Assembly: GCA_030765055.1 (NCBI GenBank)
Contig: CM060947.1
Coordinates: 262,636,440 to 262,700,439, forward strand
Direction: 5' to 3'
DNA length: 64,000 nt
Source of the DNA: Mantis religiosa
Lineage: Eukaryota; Arthropoda; Insecta; Mantodea; Mantidae
The notes under the pieces are model-generated. The model was not told the origin of the DNA. It saw only the letters and a list, made by a program, of their open reading frames with translations, and made no database searches. Each line of letters starts with the position of its first letter. The stretch's first letter is position 1. The position numbers and the translations under genes are program-made. Positions 41,461 through 53,949 of the stretch are shown in pieces.

Positions 41461-41876
41461 CCCTTGGGTGGTGAGACCAGCCTCTCATCCCCTAAACACT
41501 ACACTCTGTCCCGGCCACACTAGGGCTGGATCTGGCCCGTCGGCTGACCCCCGGCAGTCAGGTCCCCCTGTATGACCTCGATGAGAACCACAACCTAAAC
41601 GGTCCCCAACCACCCAACATCTCGCTCCTGGCCCCGCCACGCTGGACGGACATGCAACGCACGCCGCCCCTAGCGTGGCGGTTTAGGACACTGGCCTCCT
41701 ACCTGGAAGCTCATCCCGTCCCCAGGAGCACTAGCAGAGGCCGGGTCAGGTCCATCAGTTAACAAGGACATCCAAGCATTGGAGGAAAGACAAATCCTAT
41801 AAGACCGCACGGGTAAATCTGCACAGCGGATAGGTACCGTGGCGCTCTACCTACCGTCCGGGAGCATCCGGACGAC
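41461..41876. other. GC-rich LINE-associated sequence
   Basis: About 60% GC by eye and one largely open frame with Leu/Pro/Arg-rich sequence, continuous with the LINE fragment upstream. Probably the end of the same element, but no domain was recognised. Confidence 0.3.
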
Positions 41877-42050
41877 TTGTTCTCGCTCTTGGCTCTCTTG
41901 GACAGCTCAGTTCCTATCAGGTTGCTTCATGAAGCCTCTGGTCTTCCATACGTGGAGGATAAAATTAGACGCCGGACATCAAAATATACGCCAGTTTACC
42001 AAACCATAGAAGCACCCTTGTCAGATCATTGGGAGATTATGACCCCACTA
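41877..42050 (+). pseudogene. Second jockey-type LINE fragment
   Basis: SVPIRLLHEASGLPYVEDKI-RRRTSKY, then PLSDHWEIM, is clearly related to the C-terminus of the LINE at 58743-59354 (FPVRLLHEASSLRYVEDEIR, ALVRSLGDY). It is therefore a short fragment of a different LINE copy from the one just upstream. Confidence 0.65.
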
Positions 42051-42880
42051 GACGCCGTTCTAGTTTACATCGGGTACCCCGCATGCCTTGCGGGCACCCA
42101 AGATAACCCAGGAACTAATCCTAACAGCAGCTAAAACTGAGCTCCACATAATCTCCTAAGCTGTTTGGCATAAAATTTTTACCAATCTTAAATCAGAAAC
42201 AAAACACCAGGGTGCTAGGTATTGCATCCTGTCGTTTCAATCCCAAGGTACAATCACTGTAACCTTACACAATAATACCAACCTAAAAACCTCATGTCAC
42301 CCTACAACATCCCAAATATACCTTACCTGCGGTAAAACCCTAACGGATGGGCACGCAGCAGAAACCTTCCGGCTAAATACAGCCAGCCAGCACGACGAGA
42401 GCGAGGGACAGCGGAGCCGCTAGTGAGTGAAGGAAGTTGCAGTTGTGTTGACATTTGAACTGTACCAAGTAGCGAGTCGAGAACTGATAATCGCGTAGTG
42501 ATTTGAAGGTGAATTCTTTTGTTTGTTTACGTGTGAGACTGTGTTGGTGTATGTTACGTCATTCTGCTGATATCAGAGTTGTACAAAGTGTCTTTTTACT
42601 TGAAATAAAAAGCAGTTTGAATTTCTGCAAACTAGACTTTTAATTATACGAGCCCACAAAGTGACAATGCTAATGAATTATTGCCACATAACCTATATTT
42701 TCAGTGTAAACCTGGGTAATGGAATGTATGCTTGGATACTACCAGCTTACTTTACTTACCCTGGAGACGGAGTCGTTCGGCCGCTAGACACACTGGACGG
42801 GGTCCTGCTCCTGGTAACGGAGCTGCTCGACGCTCTAGACCGGCTTCGTCTTCTCTCTCGAACTGAAAATCATTATCAAC
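42051..42880. other. Unannotated stretch
   Basis: Contains C/A-rich sequence to about 42400 and short GC-rich parts near 42770-42860. No family recognised. Confidence 0.3.
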
Positions 42881-44040
42881 ATGTATTTTAAATTATATGC
42901 AAGAATCTTAAGTAAAAGGTTACAAACCATTACAGATGTTCTAGTTTTAGAAGAACAAAATGGTTTTACAAAAGGACGATCCTGTACAGATGCTACTTTT
43001 GCAGTTAAGCAGATAATAGAAAAAAGAAGGCAATTTAATCTGGAAACACATATAACTTTTATTGATTATGAAAAAGCGTTTGATCGTATAAATAGGAAAA
43101 AATTATGGGGAATCATAACTCGAAGGGGCTACCCAAATCATCTCATTAAAGTTCTAAAATCTATATATAAGGATACAACAATCAGCATACATATTGGAAA
43201 TGGAATGTATAGTAAATGGATACATACAAATGAAGGTGTCAGACAGGGTTGCAGTTTGTCTCCTATCTTATTCATAATTTATATAGATGATCTGATTAGA
43301 GAGTGGATGTTTAAGATTAATGGAGACATTCATCTTGCACCAAATTTTATTCTTAAGACGATGCTCTTTGCGGATGACCAAATAATTATAAGTAAAACTG
43401 AAGACGAGCTGCAAAGAGCAGTATATATTTTACAGAAGTTATGTAAGAATTATAATTTCAAAATTTCCACAAATAAAACAAAACAATGGCGTTTCGAGGT
43501 AAAGACACTGTTAGTACCAAAATAGTAATTGATGATATTATCTTAGAGCAAGTTACGGGTTTTAAATATTTGGGAACATATGTGAGTTATAAATATGAAA
43601 ATGATTTTAAAAATAAATTACCAATGCTTCAACAAATATGCGACATAATAAATAGAAGCCTAAAAACTAAAACCAGAAAAGAAACACGGATGAAATTTTA
43701 TAAAGTAATGGCTGTGCCTGCTTTTGTTTTAGGTTCTGAAACATGGACATTAACAAAAGCAGACAAAAACAAGATACAGGCTGCCGAAATGAGATTTTTA
43801 AGAGCAGTAAAGGGATGTACACTTTTAGATAAAATTCCAAATGAAAAAATAAGAGAAGATTTAGAAATAAGTTCTTTAGAAGAAAAAATAATAAATTATA
43901 GAAATGAATGGAGAGAGCATATTGAGAGAATGTCGAGAGATAGGATCCCAAGAAGAGTTAGAAACTATAAACCTAGAGGAAAGAGACATCCGGGAAGACC
44001 ACGAAAACAATGGTCAGACATGTTTTAAGACTGAACAGGC
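42881..44040 (+). pseudogene. RTE-type LINE reverse transcriptase, 5'-truncated, single frameshift
   Basis: The first frame (42881-43525) has LYARILSKRLQ, EEQNGFTKGRSCTDATF, FIDYEKAFDRI, NEGVRQGCSLSPILFIIYID and the catalytic LFADDQIIIS. The second (from 43486) continues KIVIDDIILEQVTGFKYLGT, RMKFYKVMAVPAFVLGSETW, RFLRAVKGCT, then RMSRDRIPRRVRNYKPRGKR and HPGRPRKQW. This is the RT palm plus thumb of RTE-like LINEs. The frames join with one base shift in an A-rich run (about 43480-43490). The endonuclease domain is missing. Apart from the shift it is well preserved, suggesting a fairly young insertion. Confidence 0.85.
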
Positions 44041-44062
44041 AGCATTGCCTAGCCCTTGGAGT

Positions 44063-44148
44063 GAAGAAGAAGAAGAAGAAGAAGAAGAAGAAGAAGAAGA
44101 AGAAGAAGAAGAAGAAGAAGAAGAAGAAGAAGAAGAAGAAGAAGAAGA
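44063..44148 (+). repeat. (GAA)n 3' tail of the RTE-type LINE
   Basis: About 28 perfect GAA triplets start just after the LINE's short 3' UTR. RTE-type elements typically end in short tandem repeats instead of poly(A), so this is the element's own tail, perhaps expanded. Confidence 0.85.
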
Positions 44149-44439
44149 TGTTATTTAACTGTTTCTGCACATTCTCTTGATATTCTAAGAGTGGGTCTTT
44201 AAGGGGAGAGAGTGTCTTGTGTGTGGTGGGTGAATGGCCCGTTAAAATATTCTGGGATATATTTTTTTTTTATTCAGGGACCTTAAAGGCTGCGTTGTTC
44301 AGTGAAATGTCGGAGTCAAAGATTTAGACGAAATAGAATACTTCCTGCACATAAAAGAAAAACAATTAAAAAATTAACCTCGCGGCGTAACGGCCCTTGT
44401 CTATGTACGCTCCCGAAGCATCGACAACAACATTGGTGC

Positions 44440-45234
44440 CTTCGCAACAAGATCTACCTGGGGTCTGAATTCTAGTATTCTTAAAATTACACAATCAGCT
44501 CTACTCGCTATTAATGATAAATACAATTTAAATTCATTAGCACATGAAATCAGAACCTTGCTTCAAAACCATCCAGGACATATTTGCATGGGATGGCTTA
44601 AAGGACACAGTGGAATTTTAGATAACGAGAGAGCTGATTGCTGCAGAATCCAATCTTCCTGTGACATACCCTTTATGTCCTATTTCTACTGTAAGGAGAA
44701 TAATACATCAACATATTCTTGAAGAATGGAACCAACAATGGCTAACAACTCCAAATGGAAGTTTAACAAAAACATTATTTTTCCCTAGTGTATATGACAG
44801 AGGAAAATGTGAGACTCTTGTACCAAATTTTGTTTTGACACAATTTTTAAGTGGACATGGTAAATTTGGTGAATACTTATCACGTTTTCACTTAACATCC
44901 AACCCCGAGTGCATGTGTGCTGAAGAATTTCAAACTGTGGTTCATCTCCTTTTCTGTTGTCCCATTTTCTGGAGAGAAAGACAAGAATTAATATTCAAGC
45001 TAGACTCTCTAGGAACTGAATTTTCTGCTCCGTTCACATCTTTGCTAATGAAGCCACAACAGTATAAGTACTTCATGAAATAGTTTAAATTAATATGCAT
45101 TAGATTAAAACATAATTTCTTCCTTCTAGTATTTAAAATATTTTAGTTAAAATTGTATATTTTTATGTATCAACTCTAACCCTAATATACCACTGTGTAA
45201 AATAGGATTCAATAAATCTGGATAAATAAAAAAA
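44440..45234 (+). pseudogene. I/R1-type LINE copy A, internally deleted
   Basis: Matches LINE copy B (48802-50350, opposite strand). It starts in the thumb (TRSTWGLNSSILKI), jumps at about 44488 into the RNase H domain (QSALLAINDKYNLNSLAHEI, GWLKGHSGILDNERADC), has a second small deletion at about 44640, then continues in the C-terminal ORF 44661-45083 (STVRRIIHQHILEEWNQQWL, CMCAEEFQTVVHLLFCCPIF). It ends with AATAAA-like sequence and a short A tail at about 45227-45234. The first deletion removes over 800 bp compared with copy B. Confidence 0.8.
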
Positions 45235-45712
45235 GCATCGATTTTTAATCGTCTTTTCAGCTGGCTTGTTTCCCTAGAATATCTCGCACATATTTGTCGC
45301 CAGGAAAACTTCAGGTCTTATTTTGTTTTATGTAGTTATATTTCTTGTTAAGTAGCAGTGTGTGACGTAAGCTGGCGAGTAGGTTCTATTTGTCTGGCAA
45401 TGCCGATGGAGATGCTGTTTAACATATGCCTCATTGTTTGAGCTGACGTTTGTCAACATTTCACTTTCAGGGCTGTACAACAGCAACTCATTTTCTTTGG
45501 GGAGGGGCAAATTCCCTGAAGCAGTTTCCCAACCAGTTAAATGATTCTAACGGCATGTTTAGCCTAAAATATATTGCTTTCAAGTTATTTACTGTATATT
45601 TATGTAAACAAGGGCAGGTCTGTATTCCAAAATTCCAACCACAGAAGAAACATTACTGTCAGTTCAACATTTGAAGTAATACAAATGTGTTTTGAGCTAT
45701 TATACCAGGGTT
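45235..45712. other. Unannotated stretch between LINE A and the mariner
   Basis: No repeat or gene was recognised. Confidence 0.3.
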
Positions 45713-45886
45713 ATTCGTAAGGTAAGGTCCGTTCATTTTTATAAATTAAACCATCATAAATATTTACAAAAATTATTGGATTCCCTACATATTTCTTTAT
45801 ATTTCTACATAGTTGCCATATTTGTTTAAACATTTGTCATAACGTTCTACAAGTATCAGTATACCGACGTCATACACGTCTGCCGC

Positions 45887-47591
45887 CTATTACGTCTGTC
45901 TGTCTATCTATACGTCTGTCGGCTATTCATATTTCACTCCAACACCTTCTATACAGAATAGATTAAATTCAAAAATTCTGTCATACTTTCTGATTCTAAA
46001 GCAGCATTAAGTGCAATAAGTTCATATAAAATGAGGTCAATCCAATTTAAAGAATGTCACAAAATGATCAAACATCTGCAAAAACCACAGAAAAGAATTA
46101 TATTACAGTGGATAGCTGCACATTGTGGAATTTCTGGAAATGATTCAGCTGATTTTCTTGTCAAAAAGGTGCACATTTAATTCAGAACAAAAGTTAAAAC
46201 TTACCCTTTACATCCATAAAAAGATTAATCAAAAGCAAATATAAAAACAAACAAAACCAATCAATATATAACAAAGCTAAAGATAAAAAATAGAACATTT
46301 TAGTTAAAAATCCAGAAATTATTCCAGAAATCCCACGTAAAGCTGCAGTAGCAAATTTTAGATTACTTACGGAACATGATTATTTGGCCAACACTTACAT
46401 AGAATAGGAATTTATACAAGTCCAGATTGTCCTCTGTGCAACAAAGAAGAGGAAATGACTGAAGAACATCTTTTAACCTGTGAAGCCCTACCTGCCGGAC
46501 CCACTACACAGAAATATTGGAGAACAAGGGAGCTAATGACTTCATTGCCAAAGCCTAGCATTTGACAACAAAGAAGAGGAAATGACTGAAGAACATCTTT
46601 TAACCTGTGAAGCCCTACCTGCCGGACCCACTACACAGAAATATTGGAGAGCAAGAGAGCTAATGACTTCATTGCCAAAGCCTAGCATTTGACAAAGAAG
46701 AGGAAATGACTGAAGAACTTCTTCTAACCTGTGAAGTCCTACCTGCCGGATCCACTACACAGAAATATTGGAGAGCAAGAGAGCTAATGGCTTCATTGCC
46801 AAAGCCTAGCGTTTGACAACAAAGAAGAGGAAATGACTGAAGAACATCTTCTAACCTGTGAAGCCCTACCTGCCGGATCCACTACACAGAAATATTGGAG
46901 AGCAAGAGAGCTAATGGCTTCATTGCCAAAGGCTAGCATTTGACAACAAAGAAGAGGAAATGACTGAAGAACATCTTCTAACCTGTGAAGCCCTACCTGC
47001 CGGATCAACTACACAGAAATATTGGAGAGTAAGAGGTCTAATGACTTAATTGCCAAAGTCTAGCATTTGACAACAAAGAAGAGGAAATGACTGAAGAACA
47101 TCTTTTAACCTGTAAAGTCCTACCTGCTGGATCAACTACACAGAAATATTGGAGAGTAAGAGGTCTAATGACTTCATTGCCAAGCCTAGCATTTGAAAAC
47201 AAAGAAGAGGAAATGACTGAAGAGCATATTCTAACCTGTAAAGTCCTACCTGCCGGACCCACTACACAGAAATATTGGAGAGTAAGAGGTCTAATGACTT
47301 CATTGTCAAAGCCTAGCATTTGAAAACAAAGAAGGGGAAATGACTGAAGAACATCTTCTAACCTGTAAAGTCCTACCTGCTGGATCAACTACACAAAAAT
47401 ATTGGAGAGTAAGAGGTCTAATGACTTCATTGTCAAAGCCTAGCATTTGACAACAAAGAAGAGGGAATGACTGAAGAACATCTTTTAACCTGTGAAGTGC
47501 TACCTGCCGGACCCACTACACAGAAATATTGGAGAGTAAGAGAGCTAATGGCTTCATTGCCAAAGCCTAACATTTGACAACAATAACAACA
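45887..47591 (+). pseudogene. I/R1-type LINE 3' end with tandemly repeated terminus
   Basis: Flanked by acacgtctgccgc (45874-45886, 47592-47604). Starts in an RNase H domain (ILSDSKAALSAI, LQWIAAHCGISGNDSADFLV) and continues to FRLLTEHDYLAN, GIYTSPDCPLCNKEEEMTEE-like sequence with the CPLC zinc-knuckle region, HLLTCEALPAGPTTQKYWR and LMTSLPKPSI-stop. The last roughly 125 bp are then repeated in tandem, and the insertion ends in CAA-type simple sequence. Reverse transcriptase is lost by 5' truncation. Confidence 0.85.
46440..47590 (+). repeat. Tandem array of the LINE 3' terminus, 127-bp unit, nine copies
   Basis: 'gaggaaatgactgaag' (or one-base variants) starts at 46449, 46576, 46700, 46827, 46954, 47081, 47207, 47334 and 47461. 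Each unit encodes the last codons of the LINE ORF (EEEMTEEHLLTCEALPAGPT ... KPSI-stop) plus 'caacaaaga'. Substitutions are shared by neighbouring units (for example the 'agtaagaggtcta' variants in units 5-8), indicating local spread. Confidence 0.9.
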
Positions 47592-48713
47592 ACACGTCTG
47601 CCGCTCGTGAGGATAACCAGTCTTCAACTGTTTCCTTCACCTCGTCATCTGTGCGGAAGCACTTGCCACCGAGAAACTCCTTTAGGTAGCGGAACAAGTG
47701 AAAATCGCTCGGTGCCAGGTCTGGACTATACGGTGGGTGGTCAATCTGTTCCTATCCAAAAGATGACGAGATCTTGGGTTCGCCTGACAGAATTTGGTCT
47801 GGAATTGTCATGCAGCAACAACACTCCAGACGTTAGAAGTCCACGTCGCTTATTCTGTATTGCATGTCGGAGGTTAGTCAGAGTACTGCAGTAAGCGTCT
47901 GCATTGGTAATTGTCCCTCGTTCCATAAACTCGACTAGCAACAGTCCATGTCTATCCTAAAACACGAATGCCATCAATTTCCGTGTTGAGATTTTCTGCT
48001 TGGCCTTGACCTTGACTGGTGCTGTCGTGTGCCATTTCATCAATTGACGTTTTGACTCAGGAGTCATGAGAGAGACCCACGTCGCGTCCCCAGTGACAAT
48101 GTATTCCAATAGTTGATCTCCTTCCTCATGATATCGGCTCAAAAAGTTCAGTGCACAAGTCATACTTGTAATTTTGTGTTCCTCAGTAAGCAGTCTTGGA
48201 AACCAACGTGGACACAATTTGCGAAATTGCAAATTTTCAGAGACAATTTTGTACAGAGTTCTACCCACATCTGGAAATTCCATTACTAAAGTGGAAATTG
48301 TGAATCGCCGGTTTTCACGTATATCTACGGCATTGACCAAATCTTCTGTGATCACTGATGGCCGGGCTGATCGCGGTTCATTATGGAAAGCTCGAATCCA
48401 CTTACGCACTTTCCTGTCACTCATCGCACTGGAGCCCTACACTTCACTAATCTGTCGATGAGTGTCCGCTGCTGAAATGTTCCTTGACGTCAAAAACCGA
48501 ATCACAGAACGTATTTCACAATCGGCGGGCCGCTTGATTGTTTGAAACAATGTTAATTATCACTGTTAACAGCACACTGCACCACTACCAATGCAAGTGG
48601 TATTGTTTACGTGCAAAGCATGCTGGGAGTTGGTCCACATGTGCATTTCAATGTTCACGCGAAATTAGATGAGCTACTACGAATCGGACCTTACTTTATG
48701 AATAATCCTCGTA

Positions 48714-48801
48714 ATTTAGGAGATTTTTGAGTCTACTGCCAGTTGGCTGATGACTCAAAGCGGATTGTTTTGACTATAATGCAAATTCGGCATTTTAAGA
48801 A
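48714..48801. other. Short spacer between mariner and LINE B
   Basis: No feature. Confidence 0.3.
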
Positions 48802-50350
48802 TTTTTTTTATTTATCCAGATTTATTTAACCCTATTTTACACAGTGGTATATTAGGGTTAGAGTTGATACATAAAAATACACAATTTTAACAAAAATATT
48901 TTAAATACTAGAAGGAAGAAATGATGTTATAATCTGATGCATATTAATTTAAACTATTTCAGACGTTTAAACACTTAGTTTATAAACATCATGAAGTACT
49001 TATACTGTTGTGGCTTCATTAGCAAAGATGTGAGCGGAGCAGAAAATTCAGTTCCTAGAGAGTCTAGCTTGAATATTAATTCTTGTCTTTCTCTCCAGAA
49101 AATGGTACAACAGAAAAGGAGATGAACCAGAGTTTGAAATTCTTCAGCACACATGCACTCGGGGTTAGATGTTAAGTGAAAACGTGATAAGTATTCACCA
49201 AATTTACCATTTCCACTTAAAAATTGTGTCAAAACAAAATTTGGTACAAGAGTTTCACATTTTCCTCTGTCATATACACTAGGGAAAAATAATGTTTTTG
49301 TTAAACCTCCATTTGGAGTTGTTAGCCATTGTTGGTTCCATTCTTCAAGAATATGTTGATGTATTATTCTCCTTACAGTAGAAATAGCGCATAAGAGTAT
49401 GTCACAGGAAGATTGCATTCTGCAGCCTTCTTAGCCAAGCAATCAGCTCTCTCGTTACCTAAAATTCCACTGTGCCCTTTAAGCCATCCCATGCAAATAT
49501 GTCCTGGATGGTTTTGAAGCAAGGTTCTCATTTCATGAGCTAATGAATTTAAGTTGTATTTATCATTAATAGCGAGTAGAGCTGATTGTGAATCACTAAG
49601 AATACGGGCACTGTTCCCATTAACAGTACACCATTTTATAGCTTCTTTAATTGCTAAGAGCTCCGACTGGAATACAGAACATTCAGGTGACAATTTAAAC
49701 ATGGAATTAGTTATTTCCGTTTGGTTTTCATAAACAACAAAAGCACATCCTACTGCAGATATATTATCTTCAAATTGGTAACGCGAACCATCTGTATATA
49801 TGTAATAATCATGAAAATTACATATTTCCTTTAAACAGGTTACAAAACTTGATGTGTGTCCTGCTGTGGTAGGATGCTCCGGGATTTGTAGTTTTAAGTG
49901 AGACAGATAAGACGCACATTCACATTCATGTCTTAAATTCATAATAGTTGCTGTTGATAAACCAGTGGGAGCCAAAGGTTCAATGTTAGCTATAATCTGA
50001 GCTGCATCAGTGGAGATTGTACGATATCCTCGAATTATGCGAAGGAGGAATCCCCTTTGAATTTGTGCAAGTTTTTTAGCTGCCCATTTTTTATTAAGAA
50101 CTTCCTGGAATGCAGATACACCATACAAAATTAGGGGCACTACAACACATTGATATATAATTTTAAGAATACTAGAATTCAGACCCCAGGTGGGTCTTGT
50201 TGTTGTTGTGAGCGCACCGAGGAGCTTGCTGGCTCTTTCAGCAATGTAATCCAAGTGTGATCGAAATGTTAATTTACAATCCAGTATAACGCCAAGGTAT
50301 TTTACCGTAGATATCACCTTCAAGTTGACGTTAGAATTGAAAATCGGAGA
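48802..50350 (-). pseudogene. I/R1-type LINE copy B: thumb, RNase H and C-terminal knuckle
   Basis: ORF 50323-49373 (minus): VKYLGVILDCKLTFRSHLDY, VVVPLILYGVSAFQEV, then an RNase H domain with all four acidic positions visible: IYTDGSR, FQSELLAIKEAI, ILSDSQSALLAI and GHSGILGNERADCLAKKAA. After a frameshift at about 49400, the ORF 49418-48975 adds STVRRIIHQHILEEWNQQWL and CMCAEEFQTLVHLLFCC. An A tail complement lies at 48802-48809. It is 5'-truncated before the RT active site. LINEs with RNase H include the I and some R1-like groups. Confidence 0.85.
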
Positions 50351-51280
50351 TATGTATTATGAAAGGAACAAGAGAAAATGGTTGCCTGCCACTCATTCTT
50401 GCGAAGTCTAGAATGAGCTCTGAAATGTTCATTCTATTTAATTTTAATCTTGAGTAATTTTTGAAATAACACAATTTATTTCCTTCCAAACGGGCCATTT
50501 ACTGCTGTTTTATTACTAATTATTAAAATTATAAGATAATTAATTTTATTTCGCCCTTAAATTCTCATATTTCAGACAATTTTCTTCAATGAACTGGTTT
50601 GTCAGATGTCATATTTCGCAGCTTTTTGTGTAACATATCTCGAAAACTCGCACCAACCTTTTGAGGTACATTAGAGAAAATGTGGATTTTCTATGTGACG
50701 TCACGTACAAAATGAAATGCTATTATTTTCGTGAATCAATGCTTTTAGTAGTAAATTATGATTAAGCATTAGGCAGAAACAAAGCAACCAGTAACTGCTT
50801 TCTCTTTCTTGCATAGTTAAGGGTTTTATAAGCATTAACGTGATTTATTGTATTTAATTTTATATTCTATAATTACATAACATCAACAAAGCCTATTTTT
50901 AAACTTATGAAATGAAGCTGTTCCGAAACCATAAACCATATTTTGTCTTTATATACATATTTTAGATGTTTTTTCCTCACATTTTCAGAATTTGGAAAAG
51001 TTTCTTCATATTTCCCCATCTCCCAGTTATTAGAACCAGCAAATGTTCGTTGGTAGATATGGGTCTCCTTGCGAACCAATCAATCCAGATGCACGCACAC
51101 CCAGGGGTTTGAACTGTGTTTAAAAGTGACAGCATCATTTTTGTCATGTAAGTTGCGGTACACCGGCAGTGCAGATATCCTAGATATCGTCCTTAACATA
51201 CAAACTAACAATTTGGGGACCAATTCATGTAATATCCTTGTATAAATATAATTTGGAATACCTAGAAAATGCAGCGTGCA
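50351..51280. other. Unannotated AT-rich stretch
   Basis: No recognised repeat or protein. Confidence 0.3.
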
Positions 51281-51419
51281 AAACAGCAATTTAGTTACTC
51301 TTATAAAACATCACAGAGAGAGGAAGACAGAGGTGGAGAGAGGGAACAGTGAAGGATACAAAGAGCGCCACTTAGAATATTCCAAAAGTCTAGATATAAA
51401 ACTTACCGTTGAAAGTAAG
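51281..51419. repeat. Direct repeat, left copy, flanking the SINE/satellite
   Basis: Matches 52596-52740 with few changes: 'ttagttac', 'ttataaaacat.acag', 'gacagaggtgg.gagaggga', 'agagcgccacttagaata', 'gatataaaacttaccg'. At about 140 bp it is far longer than a target-site duplication. Confidence 0.9.
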
Positions 51420-51426
51420 TTTAGTT

Positions 51427-51554
51427 GTCCGCCTCGGTAGCATAGATGGTAGCGTGTCTGCCTCGCTTTCAAGAGGTCTCGAGTTTGAATCTCGAAAAGG
51501 GTGAGTTACCTGGATAAGGGAAAACCCCGAAAAAAACCTAACCTTTATGTACCC
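51427..51554 (+). mobile_element. tRNA-derived SINE head, family 2
   Basis: 'gtccgcctcggtagcatagatggtag', B-box-like 'gagtttgaatctc' and 'gtgagttacctgg' correspond to the head of the SINE at 18885-19100. The body continues directly into the 108-bp array, and the SINE's end 'gacgtaaattac' appears after the last unit at about 52578-52589. The array is thus inside one SINE copy. Confidence 0.8.
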
Positions 51555-52577
51555 TGTACTCATTTGAACCTCATTTGATTCATTGTCCGATATGACTTAA
51601 ATTTAGAAGCTTTCTCTTAACCTGAAAGATGTATGTCTTGTAACTCTAAGCTCTATGTACCCTGTACTTATTTGAACATCATTTCATTCATCGTCCGATA
51701 TTACTTAACGTTGGAGGTTTTCTCTTATCCTGAAAGATGAATGTCTGGTAACTCTAAGCTCTATGTACCCTGTACTTATTTGAACATCATTTCATTTATC
51801 GTTCGATATGACTTAACGTTGGAGGTTTTCTCTTATCCTGAAAGATGAATGTCTGATAACTCTAAGCTCTATGTACCCTGTACTTATTTGAACATCATTT
51901 CATTTATCGTTCGATATGACAACGTTGGAGGTTTTCTCTTATCCTGAAAGATGAATGACTGGTAACTCTAAGCTCTATGTACCCTGTACTCATTTGTACA
52001 TCATTTCATTCATCGTTCGATATGACTTAACGTTGGAGGTTTTCTCTTATCCTGAAAGATGAATGACTGGTAACTCTAAGCTCTATGTACCCTGTACTTA
52101 TTTGAACATCATTTCATTCATCGTCCGATATAACTTAACGTTGGAGGTTTTCTCTTATCCTGAAAGATGAATGTGCGGTAACTCTAAGCTCTATGTACCC
52201 TGTACTCATTTGAACATCATTTCATTCATCGTCCGATATGACTTAACGTTGGAGGTTTTCTCTTATCCTGAAAGATGAATGTCTGGTAACTCTAAGCTCT
52301 ATGTACCCTGTACTCATTTGAACATCATTTCATTCATCGTCCGATATGACTTAACGTTGGAGGTTTTCTCTTATCCTGAAAGATGAATGTCTGGTAACTC
52401 TAAGCTCTATGTACCCTGTACTTATTTGAACATCATTTCATTTATCGTTCGATATGACTTAACGTTGGAGGTTTTCTCTTATCCTGAAAGATGAATGTCT
52501 GATAACTCTAAGCTCTATGTACCCTGTACTCATTTGAACATCATTTCAATCATCGTACGATATGACAACGTTGGAGG
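51555..52577 (+). repeat. 108-bp satellite derived from the SINE body, about nine units
   Basis: 'ctctatgtaccctgtact' starts at 51651, 51759, 51867, 51973, 52081 and onwards at 106-108 bp. Units carry 'catcatttcattcatcgtccgatatgac', 'ggaggttttctcttatcctg' and 'aaagatgaatgtctgg'. The first unit is the most diverged and resembles the single-unit SINE; later ones are nearly identical. Confidence 0.9.
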
Positions 52578-52595
52578 ACGTAAATTACACAAAAC

Positions 52596-52740
52596 ACAAC
52601 AGCACTTTAGTTACCCGTTTATAAAACATGACAGCACAGAGAGAGGTAGACAGAGGTGGGGAGAGGGAACATTGAAGGATACAAAGAGCGCCACTTAGAA
52701 TACTCCAAAAGTCTAGATATAAAACTTACCGTTGAAAGTA
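52596..52740. repeat. Direct repeat, right copy, flanking the SINE/satellite
   Basis: Second copy of 51281-51419; it starts eight bases after the SINE terminus. Confidence 0.9.
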
Positions 52741-53852
<1,112 letters not shown>

Positions 53853-53949
53853 AATTATTATTAAATCATTCAGAATAAAGGGCGCTTCAGACGCTGTTTG
53901 CATATATATGGCCATTATTTATATTTTGAGCCCAATAATTAAAACAAAG

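Larger units (their letters stand above)
45790..48545 (-). pseudogene. Mariner transposase, interrupted
   Basis: Segments in order on the minus strand: DCEIRSVIRFLTSRNISA, MSDRKVRKWIRAFHNEPRSA-RPSVITEDLV, RRFTISTLVMEFPDVGRTLY, CPRWFPRLLTEEHK, YIVTGDATWVSLMTPESKRQ, KLMAFVF, LVEFMERGTITNADAYC and LLLHDNSRPNS. A shifted frame gives HPPYSPDLAPSDFHLFRYLK. After the LINE it finishes with VERYDKCLNKYGNYVEI. All three Asp positions remain, but a stop after AFVF, frameshifts and the LINE destroy it. Confidence 0.85.
45713..48713 (-). mobile_element. Mariner element containing a nested LINE
   Basis: Terminal repeats: 'taccagggttattcgtaaggtaaggtccg' at the left and the complement of 'tacgaggattattcataaagtaaggtccg' at the right, TA outside. 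The transposase is read on the minus strand from about 48540 to 47592 and resumes at 45886 down to about 45790. The 1.7 kb between is a LINE insertion with a 13-bp target duplication. Without it the element would be about 1.3 kb, the normal mariner size. Confidence 0.85.

Noticed and set aside
43904..44170. Poly-Glu and poly-Phe ORFs
   Set aside because: Translations of the (GAA)n tail of the RTE-type LINE.
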